The position numbers and the translations under genes are program-made. From Lachnospiraceae bacterium MD335 (GTDB lineage Bacteria > Bacillota > Clostridia > Lachnospirales > Lachnospiraceae), in NCBI GenBank assembly GCA_000403335.2, contig KE159629.1, positions 831,838 to 895,837 of the forward strand: 64,000 nucleotides of DNA, in the 5' to 3' direction. How positions within the stretch are numbered: the stretch's first letter is position 1; every line of letters begins with the position of its first letter. Of the stretch, positions 43,445-51,547 are shown one piece after another. Under the pieces are notes generated by a model. The model worked only from the letters and a program-made list of their open reading frames with translations, was not told the origin of the DNA and searched no databases.

Positions 43445-44221
43445 AACCGTGCCGTAAACTGCAATCTGCGTCAGCGCAGGAAACGGCGACTCCTGCTCCG
43501 CTTTTATCAGATTCCTTAATTCAATCCATGTGACAACGCGCTTTTCAAAGCAGATTTCCTGACCGTCGGCACGTTTGTCAAGCGGCGCCGTAAGCGTACT
43601 GCCGTCCGAAAACGCAATCGTTATTTCTTTCCACCAGTTATCATGCGGAAAGTCCGCCCGAAGATAGATCACTGCCTTATCAAGTTCCACGGGATGACCG
43701 AACTCCAGTTTGAATACCGCGTCGGGATTGCGGTTGATTCCCCATGAAGTGTAAGGCCATTGCCCGTGTGCACTGTTTGCACAAACGCCGTCAATCGCAT
43801 TGCGCGCCGCAAAAACAGCCTCGTTTCTTGTTTCCACATTGGCGGATGCATGCGGATAGGAATTGGTATTTTCATGGTTGTCATACACATTGAGCGCCTG
43901 GTTGCGGTATCCGTATATCTCCTGTGCTGACGCGATGCACGCATAAATATAATGGCAGTCCCCCGAAAACGCCTTCGGAGAATATCCGGTTTTGCGCTCT
44001 CCAAAAGGAACGTGAAACTCCACATTTCCCGTAACGTAAAGTAATGCAGCGCCGAGCGCGTCATCCGCCTGAAATCGAAAATACTGCGGCGCACCTGCGT
44101 ATTCCAGCACAATCCGGTCTCCCTCCTCATACGCGCTTGTCACCACAAGACAGACCTCACGTTCTCCCCGCGCCACAAATTTTGTTTCTCCGTCATTCTT
44201 CAACACCTTTATCGAAAACAC
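43433..44221 (-). CDS. Discoidin-like domain protein of the polysaccharide locus, unknown
   Basis: Not recognised as a named family. The 262 residues are beta-rich. The C-terminal half resembles an F5/8 type C (discoidin) carbohydrate-binding fold (ASANVETRNEAVFAARNAIDG, WGINRNPDAVFKLEFGHPVELDKAVIYLRAD, WWKEITIAFSDGST). No signal peptide. The preferred start is GTG at 44221, nine bases after AAGGAG; upstream ATG codons in frame lack a site and would overlap the YesL gene further. The gene already overlaps the end of the YesL gene by 29 bp. Its stop codon (VVNS then TGA) lies inside the repeat element. Confidence 0.72.
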   Translation of the reverse strand: MFSIKVLKNDGETKFVARGEREVCLVVTSAYEEGDRIVLEYAGAPQYFRFQADDALGAALLYVTGNVEFHVPFGERKTGYSPKAFSGDCHYIYACIASAQEIYGYRNQALNVYDNHENTNSYPHASANVETRNEAVFAARNAIDGVCANSAHGQWPYTSWGINRNPDAVFKLEFGHPVELDKAVIYLRADFPHDNWWKEITIAFSDGSTLTAPLDKRADGQEICFEKRVVTWIELRNLIKAEQESPFPALTQIAVYGTVVNS

Positions 44222-44849
44222 AATTATCCGCTCCTTTCTCACATGCCAACTGCTCCTCATGCTGAAAAATCTGATGAAAAACAAGCGACTGCAAATATGC
44301 CGTCAGTCCCACCACAATTAACAGCAAGCCCCAAAACACAAACACACCAAGCGCCAAAAGACAGATACCCGTCACAAGAATAAGCACCGTCCAGCCAAAG
44401 TAGCGCAGCGACAGATAAAAAGCAGCCTTGAAATAGCGGGAAATCCCTGCGTCTAGCCACGTCATAACAGGAAACAGATATACCGCCGTCATCAAAAACA
44501 CTGCTGTTATCAAAAGCGTCGCCGAAAGAAGCACTGACGCCGCAGGCGTATGGCTTTGCAGACAAAAAGCAATATCCCCAAAAAGTACCGCCCCCGCCGC
44601 AAACAAAATCAGCCACGCCTTTGTCGCCTGCACAAACATTTTTGCAAACGTCTTAAAATACATCGGCACCAAATATCCCTCTTGGTCCTGCGTCATTTTT
44701 AACGTAATATCATAAACCGCTGCCGTCGCGGCTCCCATTGTAATGATTGGCAAAGACGTCACAACCCACAATCCTGTCAAAACAAGAAAATCCAACAGAC
44801 GCCCCATAAATTTCCAAACAGGGCTGTCATAAGAAAACACTGCCTTCAT
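44193..44849 (-). CDS. yesL: YesL-family (DUF624) membrane protein
   Basis: A 218-residue protein with five or six membrane segments of the DUF624/YesL family: LVLTGLWVVTSLPIITMGAATAAVYDITLKM, AVYLFPVMTWLDAGISRYFKAAFYLSLRYF. YesL-type genes occur in sugar-transport loci (the yes locus of B. subtilis, beside YesM/YesN and YesOPQ), and the family is thought to influence sugar ABC transport, though its mechanism is unknown. The start follows AAAGGAGCAAGCAGACG. It lies downstream of the GH88 gene in the same operon. Confidence 0.9.
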   Translation of the reverse strand: MKAVFSYDSPVWKFMGRLLDFLVLTGLWVVTSLPIITMGAATAAVYDITLKMTQDQEGYLVPMYFKTFAKMFVQATKAWLILFAAGAVLFGDIAFCLQSHTPAASVLLSATLLITAVFLMTAVYLFPVMTWLDAGISRYFKAAFYLSLRYFGWTVLILVTGICLLALGVFVFWGLLLIVVGLTAYLQSLVFHQIFQHEEQLACEKGADNCVFDKGVEE

Positions 44850-44867
44850 CGTCTGCTTGCTCCTTTC

Positions 44868-44920
44868 CTATTACCAATAAGAAACCTTACCAGTAAGGAA
44901 GCCTTACCAATAAGGCTCCC
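44868..44920 (-). repeat. Three tandem copies of the GH88 gene's 3' tip
   Basis: On the minus strand CCTTATTGGTAAGG, CCTTACTGGTAAGG and CTTATTGGTAATAGG follow each other with a period of about 17 bp. The first copy codes for the final Pro-Tyr-Trp and stop of the GH88 protein; the other two lie after the stop. Confidence 0.7.
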
Positions 44921-46097
44921 ATTTTGTCATAAGCCTTGTCAGCGCCTCCATGTAAAAATAATCGCCCCACGAATTGCACTCGTCCACACCGTAATGATTG
45001 CACGTATTGTACGGTGAATGGTTCGAGTACGTGCTATGCAGCACAAGACCGTTTGACTGACTGGAATCCTTCACGGCACACTTATCATACACTGCCTTCA
45101 TCAACTGTTTTGCCGCCGTAACATAATAGCCTCTCTCCTGCTCAGGAAGATACTTGACCATTTCCAGCATTCCGCACGCCGCAATTGACGCGCTTGAGGA
45201 ATCTCTTGGCTGCTCGTCGCCCGAGGTAAATTCCAAATCCCAGTAAGGCACCAAATCCGTTGGCATATGCGAAAGAAAATACTCCGTCACATGCTGAAAA
45301 ATATTAATATATTCCGCGCGTTTCGTATACCGGTATGCAAGCGCCATACCGTAAATTCCCCACGCCTGCCCTCTCGTCCACGCGGAGCCGTCGCGGTAGC
45401 CCTGACACGTCGCACCGTGGTCAGGCGCTCCCGTCTTCATGTCAAAGAAAAACGTATGCCACGTCGAATAGTCCTCACGAATGACATTTGCAACCGCCGT
45501 ATGAATATGCTTTTCCGCAATATCGCGGTATTTTTGGTCGCCCGTTTCCTCCGATGCCCAATAAAGCAGCGGAAGATTGAGCAGGCAGTCAATAATCAGT
45601 CTGTAATTTTCGGGCGCGTCCATCGTCCCCCATGCCTGAATAAACTCCCCAATGGGGTGAAAACGTGTAATCAACTGGTCTGCCGCTTTGATTGCCGCCT
45701 CGCGTCCCGTTTTGGATCCAGTCAGCTTGTAGCCTGCAACGCAGGAGGGCGTATACAAAAATCCCATATCGTGGTGGTCCACTTCTATTTTATTGACAAT
45801 CCGGTTCATGAACGAATCAATCTGTACCTCGCCTGCATGACGCAGCGCATCAGCCGCCTGCGCCATATCATGCGCGCAGGCGTACTCATACGCAAGCCAT
45901 ATCTCCCCCGTCCAAAAGCCCGTAGTCCAATAATTGTTTTCAATTGGCTGGTAAAATCCGTTCTCACTGTATGCCTTTTGAAATTTGTCTGTAAAGGTTT
46001 TCAGGTTTTCGGTCACACTCGCAACCGCAAACCGCATTGCCTCCTCCATTTCCTGAGCGGAAATCTCCGGATAGCCCGTAAATTCTGTTCGTTTCAT
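44904..46097 (-). CDS. Glycoside hydrolase family 88, unsaturated glucuronyl hydrolase
   Basis: Removes the unsaturated uronic acid left by polysaccharide lyases on oligosaccharides. The 397 residues form an alpha6/alpha6 barrel. Family signs: NNYWTTGFWTGEIWLAYEY, HHDMGFLYTPSCV (first catalytic Asp) near residue 105, and IIDCLLNLPLLYWASE (second Asp), then RDGSAWTRGQAWGIYGMAL. No signal peptide, so it acts inside the cell on imported oligosaccharides. The start is an ATG at 46097 after AAAGGAGTAGGGTTATCAAC. It follows the two permease genes in the operon. GH88 rather than GH105 is favoured, though the two are related. Confidence 0.9.
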   Translation of the reverse strand: MKRTEFTGYPEISAQEMEEAMRFAVASVTENLKTFTDKFQKAYSENGFYQPIENNYWTTGFWTGEIWLAYEYACAHDMAQAADALRHAGEVQIDSFMNRIVNKIEVDHHDMGFLYTPSCVAGYKLTGSKTGREAAIKAADQLITRFHPIGEFIQAWGTMDAPENYRLIIDCLLNLPLLYWASEETGDQKYRDIAEKHIHTAVANVIREDYSTWHTFFFDMKTGAPDHGATCQGYRDGSAWTRGQAWGIYGMALAYRYTKRAEYINIFQHVTEYFLSHMPTDLVPYWDLEFTSGDEQPRDSSSASIAACGMLEMVKYLPEQERGYYVTAAKQLMKAVYDKCAVKDSSQSNGLVLHSTYSNHSPYNTCNHYGVDECNSWGDYFYMEALTRLMTKWEPYW

Positions 46098-46119
46098 GTT
46101 GATAACCCTACTCCTTTCA

Positions 46120-46959
46120 TTAACCTTTCAGACCGGTTGAGGCAACGCCCTCCACAAAGTATTTCTGCAGGCACAAAAACACTGCCAAAACAGGAATTAA
46201 GGATAACACGGAGCCTGCCATAATCAGTCCGTAATCAGACGAATACTGGCTGATAAACATCTTTAATCCCAACTGAATCGTCTTTTTCTGTTCGCTCTTT
46301 AAATAAATCAACGGTCCCAAATAGTCGTTCCACGTGTTGACAAACGTAAAAATCGTCAACGTGGAGAGCGCAGGCTTTGAGAGCGGCAGCATAATTTTCG
46401 CATAAATCCTGTACTCGCTCATTCCGTCAATCCGCGCTGCCTCACACAGCTCATTCGGAATATCCTCATAAAACTGTTTCATCATAAAGACGCCAAATGC
46501 CGAAAACGCCTGTAAACAGATAATTGCAAGCAGCTTATCATTTAACCCGAATTTACGCATCATAATAAACTGCGGCACCATGTAAACCTGCCAAGGCATC
46601 GCAATCGTCGCGATGTAGGCAAAAAACAAGGTGTTTTTATGCTTAAAGTCAAGCTTTGCAAACGAATATGCGGCAAAGCTGCTTGTCAAAAGCTGCAAAA
46701 TCGTAACGACAATCGTCAAAAAGACGGTATTCTCTGCAAACTTCAACATCGGAATTTTAGTCCAAATATCATGATAATTGCTAAACTTCGGATTTTCCGG
46801 TATCAGGACAAACGGATTCATCTGAAACACTTCCCTGTCACTCTTAATCGACGCCGAGAGCATCCATATAAACGGGATAATCATCAGTACCGCGATGAGA
46901 ATCAAAATCGCGTACACAAGCACCTTGCCCGCAATCGCTTTTTTTCTTGCTGATTTCAT
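46120..46959 (-). CDS. Carbohydrate ABC transporter permease, MsmG/YesQ-like
   Basis: A 279-residue inner-membrane subunit with six membrane segments. The EAA loop that contacts the ATPase is ELCEAARIDGMSEYRIYAKIMLPLSKPAL near residue 180. It starts KKAIAGKVLVYAILILIAVLMIIPFIWMLSASIK. The gene is 17 bp downstream of the other permease, and together they form the channel for the binding protein at 47930. No ATPase gene lies in the operon; a shared MsmK/MsmX-type ATPase elsewhere in the genome is the usual arrangement. The start follows AGGAGAGGAGAAAAAGCCT. Confidence 0.94.
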   Translation of the reverse strand: MKSARKKAIAGKVLVYAILILIAVLMIIPFIWMLSASIKSDREVFQMNPFVLIPENPKFSNYHDIWTKIPMLKFAENTVFLTIVVTILQLLTSSFAAYSFAKLDFKHKNTLFFAYIATIAMPWQVYMVPQFIMMRKFGLNDKLLAIICLQAFSAFGVFMMKQFYEDIPNELCEAARIDGMSEYRIYAKIMLPLSKPALSTLTIFTFVNTWNDYLGPLIYLKSEQKKTIQLGLKMFISQYSSDYGLIMAGSVLSLIPVLAVFLCLQKYFVEGVASTGLKG

Positions 46960-46976
46960 AGGCTTTTTCTCCTCTC

Positions 46977-47873
46977 CTACTGATATTTTTTCTGTCCCCG
47001 AAACTGAATCATCGTCACCACGAAGACCATCAGAAACAGCACCATCGCAACCGCGCTCGAATACCCGAGCTTCCAGTCAATAAACGCTTTTTGGTAGATA
47101 TAATATACCAATACTGTCGAGGAAGTCGTCAGCTCTCCGCTGCCGCCGCCTGCAAGCATGATTGCAATGTCATACACCTTAAAGCAGTTGATTGTCAGCA
47201 TCACGACCACAAAAAAGGTCGTGGAACGAAGCTGCGGCCATGTAATAAAGCGGAATTTCTGCCATGTGTTTGCACCATCCAAAGACGCCGCCTCATACAG
47301 CTCCGCGGAAATGCCCTGAAGTCCTGCAAGATAGATGACCATATAATATCCCATGTACTTCCACACACTAAATAAAATCATGCTCAGCAACACCAAACCG
47401 CCGGTAAACCACTGCGGAAGCTGCTCCATCGGCACGTGGAAATACGTGTATAAAATATTGTTAATCGGTCCCTTTGAGGGGTGAAACAACATTTTCCATA
47501 CGGAAGTCACCGCCACAAGCGACGCGACATAGGGAAAGAACGATAACGTTCTGAAAATGCCGCGTCCGACAACCTTTTGGTTTAAGATAATCGCAAGCGC
47601 CAAGGAAGCAATCATGGTCAGCGGCACGGTTCCGATACAGTAAATAATCGTGTTTTTGAGCGCTGCCTTAAAAAAGACATCTCCTGCAAGCTGCTTAAAA
47701 TTCTCAAGTCCCGCAAACGTAATCGGATTGCTGCCGTCCCAGTTCAAAAAGGCAAGCGCAAACGCGAACACGATGGGAATTAAGGTAAACACGGCAAAGC
47801 CGATAAAGTTTGGCGCGATAAAAGAATATGCGACCAAATCCCGTTTTTTCTGACGGCTTAGTCCTTTCGTCAT
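46977..47873 (-). CDS. Carbohydrate ABC transporter permease, MsmF/YesP-like
   Basis: A 298-residue permease with six membrane segments and the CUT1 signs: an N-terminal basic RQKKRDLVAYSFIAPNFIGFAVFTLIPI and the EAA motif AELYEAASLDGANTWQKFRFITWPQL near residue 200. The ATG at 47873 follows AAGGAGGGTTGGTT; a TTG two codons upstream is not needed. A terminator-like hairpin between this gene and the binding-protein gene should give more binding protein than permease. Confidence 0.94.
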   Translation of the reverse strand: MTKGLSRQKKRDLVAYSFIAPNFIGFAVFTLIPIVFAFALAFLNWDGSNPITFAGLENFKQLAGDVFFKAALKNTIIYCIGTVPLTMIASLALAIILNQKVVGRGIFRTLSFFPYVASLVAVTSVWKMLFHPSKGPINNILYTYFHVPMEQLPQWFTGGLVLLSMILFSVWKYMGYYMVIYLAGLQGISAELYEAASLDGANTWQKFRFITWPQLRSTTFFVVVMLTINCFKVYDIAIMLAGGGSGELTTSSTVLVYYIYQKAFIDWKLGYSSAVAMVLFLMVFVVTMIQFRGQKKYQ

Positions 47874-47885
47874 AACCAACCCTCC

Positions 47886-47916
47886 TTAAAAAAGAAGCCG
47901 ACCCTACAGTCGGCCT
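47886..47916 (-). terminator. Intra-operon terminator after the binding-protein gene
   Basis: GCCGAC/GTCGGC stem with a 6-base loop and a TTCTTTTTT tract on the minus strand, between the stop of the binding-protein gene and the ribosome site of the first permease. It likely gives partial read-through. Confidence 0.65.
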
Positions 47917-47929
47917 CGTTCTTTTTTCT

Positions 47930-49312
47930 TTAATTTGTAATGCCTTTCACAGCCTCGTTCATTGCCGCGATACCTTCGTCGATTGACATCTCGCCGCTCA
48001 TGATAGAACCGTGATAAGAGTCGAGTGCGCTGTTGATTTCAGATACATTCTCCGCATAAGGCACTTCCAAATACAGGTTCGATACATTCAAAGCTTCCTT
48101 GGACGCATCGTCAGTCGGAAATCCTTCCAAACCTGTAATCAGGCTCATCGCCTCTTCCGTCATAATTGCAGGGAAGTTTCCGGTTTCTGCCATAACTGCC
48201 GCGCCTTCCTCGCCGCTGACCCACTTTACAAACTCCCATGCCGCGTCAGGCGTATCAGACGCTGTCGTTACGGAAAGACCTGTAATCGTGCCCAGTGTGG
48301 AACCCGGCTCAACGCCTTCTGCATGCGGATACTTTACAATACCCCAGTTTCCGCAAAGGTCTGCATCATACTCGCCGCTCTCAAGGCTTGCAATCATCGT
48401 TGCAACATACCAGGAACCCATGTTCAGCATTGCCACGTCGCCGCCGGAAAATGCTGCAGAGTAGTGAAGCCCTTCAGCCTTTAAATCCGTATACTTGCGG
48501 CAAACACCGTCTTTTTCCTGATTCAAAACCATCTCATAATACGGTTTCATAAACGCATAATCACCGTCGAGAATGGTATGCTTTCCGTCAAGCACTGCAA
48601 ACAGCTGCACTGCGGAACGCCATGTATGGTAATGTGTACCGTAAATCTGCGCACCAAAGCTTGTGTCCGTCATTTCCCTTGCAAGCGCATCATACTCGTC
48701 AAACGTCATATCATTTGTCGGATACGCAACGCCCTTATCGTCGAATAAATCCTTATTGTAGAACAATACCCAAAAGTCATTTCTAAAAGGCAGCTCATAC
48801 AGGCTTCCGTTTACCGTAACCTGATCGGTTGTTCCCGCATATTTGCTCAAATCAATGCCGTCTGCCGATATGTAATCGTCGAGTGAAAGGATTGCGTTCT
48901 TTTGTACAAGCGTCGCATAACCCGGAACATCCTTAATCGTAACCACGTCAAAGTCCGAACCTTCGCCGGAAAGCTCCGTCGCAAGGACAGTCATATAATC
49001 CGTTGAGCCAAGATCAACCATCTCAATCGTTACATCAGGCGCAACGCTCTTATAAGCGTCTACCAATGCCTGCCAGTACGGTGTGGACTCCTTATCCCAA
49101 ATCGCCCACTTTAATGTGACTGCATCACCGCCTGCGGTGTCTGCGGCAGCGTTCTGATTGTCCGCCGTCTGCGTCTCGGGCGCTGCCTGTGCAGGCGCCT
49201 GCTGTGTTTCGGGTGCCGCAGGCGCCTGTGTCTGCGTTTCGGAACTGCCGCAGCCTGCAAGGGATACTACCATGCCTGCTGCCAGTATCAGACTTAATAC
49301 TTTTCTTTTCAT
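47930..49312 (-). CDS. Sugar-binding lipoprotein of the ABC transporter
   Basis: An extracellular sugar-binding protein of 460 residues. The signal peptide ends LAGC (lipidated C21), followed by a Gln/Ala/Pro-rich linker (residues 25-60) and the bilobal CUT1 binding fold (VTLKWAIWDKESTPYWQALVDAYK onward, with DVVTIKDVPGYATL and ELPFRNDFWVLFYNKDLFDDKG). It is the first gene of the minus-strand polysaccharide operon and divergent from the kinase. The start follows AGAAGGGAAGAG. The substrate is likely a uronic-acid oligosaccharide, judging from the enzymes downstream. Confidence 0.95.
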   Translation of the reverse strand: MKRKVLSLILAAGMVVSLAGCGSSETQTQAPAAPETQQAPAQAAPETQTADNQNAAADTAGGDAVTLKWAIWDKESTPYWQALVDAYKSVAPDVTIEMVDLGSTDYMTVLATELSGEGSDFDVVTIKDVPGYATLVQKNAILSLDDYISADGIDLSKYAGTTDQVTVNGSLYELPFRNDFWVLFYNKDLFDDKGVAYPTNDMTFDEYDALAREMTDTSFGAQIYGTHYHTWRSAVQLFAVLDGKHTILDGDYAFMKPYYEMVLNQEKDGVCRKYTDLKAEGLHYSAAFSGGDVAMLNMGSWYVATMIASLESGEYDADLCGNWGIVKYPHAEGVEPGSTLGTITGLSVTTASDTPDAAWEFVKWVSGEEGAAVMAETGNFPAIMTEEAMSLITGLEGFPTDDASKEALNVSNLYLEVPYAENVSEINSALDSYHGSIMSGEMSIDEGIAAMNEAVKGITN

Positions 49313-49549
49313 AAAATCTCTTCCCTTCTTTATTTTTTTGTAATTTTTTGTGTCAAGAAAAGTATACCGATTTTCCCTGTAAAAAAGAATGGTTTAATTG
49401 TTCATTTGATGTATTTTTTTATGCATTTTTTATCAAAAGGATATACTTTTTTAAGAAAATATGTAATATTTTACAAAACGCTTTATGTACATCTGATTTT
49501 TTTGTATACTTATTGATATAAGACATGATTTTTATTGCGGAGGACAACA

Positions 49550-51409
49550 ATGCACAAACGATTTCCAAAAGAAACTTCCTATAAACTGCAGCGGCACATC
49601 ATTGTGTTCACCCTGTTTGTCACTTTAAGCGTGGGCATTTTATTCAGCATGGTATTTACGGGGCTCTACCGCAATTACCTTTCCGAATCCCTTGCCACGT
49701 CGACCGCCATTAATATGAAGTTTCTTGCCGACTCCATAGACAGCAATCTCGAATCGGTCAACCATCTAATCCGTTGGGCACAGGGAAACACGACCATCGG
49801 AAAATACATACAGGCTCCTGACAACGAAGCCTACGGCATCATCGCACTGCAGGCGCACACCCGGTTGACCGAGGAATATCAAAACAATCCCGTAAGCTCC
49901 ATGCTGCACCGCGTCGTCATCGGGAACAAAAACCAGCGGTTTATTCAGATTGTCGCCGCACAGTACTCCTCCACGCACAATTTAAGCGTGGACATTCCCG
50001 CGCTTCCTTATTTTGCGGATTTATATGACAACTCCGCGGGCAGACTTTCCACAGGCTTTCTTTCTGATCCGTTCTGCGCCTCTTTGGAAAAACAGGTGAT
50101 ACCGATTGTCGCGCCAATCTATGCACAATATTACTCCGACAAGGCTGGCTGGATTTTCGTGGAAGTGACGCAGGACTTGTTTACCGCACCGCTGGAATAT
50201 TACAGCTGCGCAGAGGACTCACGTCTGTATCTTGTTTTAAATGACCACACGTACGAACTGTCAGGCGACGATGCTGCTCTCTCCAATTTTTCCTATGAAA
50301 TCAAAGACGAGCTTACCCATTTTGATGCCAACGCATCGCTTGCCCAAAGCGGCTGTCACGCCTATGCGGTACATGAACAGCCTGCCGATAAGGACTCCGT
50401 GATCGTCATTCGCCCACTCTCACAGAAAGGCTGCTATCTGATACAGACACTCTCCAATCAGGAAATCCGCAAACAAAATCAGATGCTTGCACTGATTTGG
50501 GCGGTTATTCTGATTTTGATGCTGTTTGTAGCGCTTCTGCTAACGGTCTTTCTTCATCGTTTTATTGCCGTTCCTGTTCAAAGAATACGGCATCAGATTG
50601 ATCTGGTCGCCGAAGGACATTTTAAGCCGGATGTTTCGCTGGAATGGAACCATGAGCTGGGAGACATCGGACGCGGCGTCAACAAGCTTGCCTGCGATAT
50701 GGAGCAGTTGATTGAAAAACGAATTTCCGACGAAAAAGAGAAAAAAGATTTGGAATACAAGATGCTGCAAAATCAGATTAACCCGCACTTTTTATACAAT
50801 ACGCTAAACTCTATCAAGTGGATGGCGTCTGTTCAGGGCGCGGACGGCATTGCGGACATGACAACCTCCCTCTCAAGACTGCTGCGCAGTATTGCAAAAG
50901 GGACACAGCTTTTAATCCCGCTGTCGGAGGAAATCGCGCTGGTAAAGGATTATTTTAACATTCAGAATTACCGCTACGGCGGAACCATTGCGTTTACGGT
51001 GGAATGCCGGGACGATACGCTTTTACAGGTCCCGATTATCAAATTTACGCTCCAGCCGCTTGTAGAAAACGCGATTTTTCACGGGCTGGAGCCGCGCGGA
51101 AACAGAGGTACCATCCGCATTATCATTCAGGAGGATCCAAATTTTTCAGGTCAGAATGTCGAAGTGATTGTGTGGGATAACGGCATTGGGATTGCGCCCG
51201 AAAAAGCACAGCAGATTTTGACGGACAACTCTTCGGAATTTTTTAAGGAGGTCGGCATTGCCAATGTACAAAAGCGCCTGCAATATGAATTTGGCGCACA
51301 GTACGGCATCCATGTCGAAAGCGAATTAAACCAATACACGAAAATGCATCTTATTATACCAAAGACAATATCTGCGGATGTGGATGTGGATAGTAACAGT
51401 TCAATCTAG
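49550..51409 (+). CDS. YesM-type sensor histidine kinase
   Basis: A 619-residue membrane sensor kinase. It has two membrane segments (about 20-40 and 315-335), an extracellular sensor between them, a HAMP segment (about 340-395), the phosphoacceptor helix NPHFLYNTLNSIKWMA, and an HATPase domain (IIKFTLQPLVENAIFHGLEPRG, WDNGIGI). These kinases sense sugars and pair with AraC-type response regulators. The final residues, SNSSI, and the stop codon come from the repeat element at 51393, so the native C-terminus may differ. The response regulator gene follows the repeat. The start follows GGAGGACAACA. Confidence 0.94.
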   Translation: MHKRFPKETSYKLQRHIIVFTLFVTLSVGILFSMVFTGLYRNYLSESLATSTAINMKFLADSIDSNLESVNHLIRWAQGNTTIGKYIQAPDNEAYGIIALQAHTRLTEEYQNNPVSSMLHRVVIGNKNQRFIQIVAAQYSSTHNLSVDIPALPYFADLYDNSAGRLSTGFLSDPFCASLEKQVIPIVAPIYAQYYSDKAGWIFVEVTQDLFTAPLEYYSCAEDSRLYLVLNDHTYELSGDDAALSNFSYEIKDELTHFDANASLAQSGCHAYAVHEQPADKDSVIVIRPLSQKGCYLIQTLSNQEIRKQNQMLALIWAVILILMLFVALLLTVFLHRFIAVPVQRIRHQIDLVAEGHFKPDVSLEWNHELGDIGRGVNKLACDMEQLIEKRISDEKEKKDLEYKMLQNQINPHFLYNTLNSIKWMASVQGADGIADMTTSLSRLLRSIAKGTQLLIPLSEEIALVKDYFNIQNYRYGGTIAFTVECRDDTLLQVPIIKFTLQPLVENAIFHGLEPRGNRGTIRIIIQEDPNFSGQNVEVIVWDNGIGIAPEKAQQILTDNSSEFFKEVGIANVQKRLQYEFGAQYGIHVESELNQYTKMHLIIPKTISADVDVDSNSSI

Positions 51410-51529
51410 GACTTTGCATTTACTGCAAAGTCCGTAAAACAACGTAGTGGAAGAGACGCATCAAGCCACCGCGAAGCGGTTTTGCATGGCTTGATGCCTG
51501 TAACAGGAAGCCGAAGGCTGAACTGTTAC
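51393..51529 (-). repeat. MITE-like element, copy B (inverted relative to copy A)
   Basis: About 137 bp. Read on the minus strand it matches copy A: same ends (GTAACAGTTCAG, TTGAACTGTTAC), the GTAACAG/CTGTTAC hairpin with UUCG-like loop, the GCATCAAGCCA/TGGCTTGATGC hairpin and the GGACTTTGCA/TGCAAAGTCC hairpin. It is about 20 bases shorter in the middle. It lies between the kinase and response regulator genes and supplies the kinase stop codon. Confidence 0.88.
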
Positions 51530-51547
51530 GGGAAACGGAGGTAACTG

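Noticed and set aside
45267..46223. Plus-strand frame of 318 codons over the GH88 and permease genes
   Set aside because: Crosses two well-supported minus-strand genes and has no protein family features.
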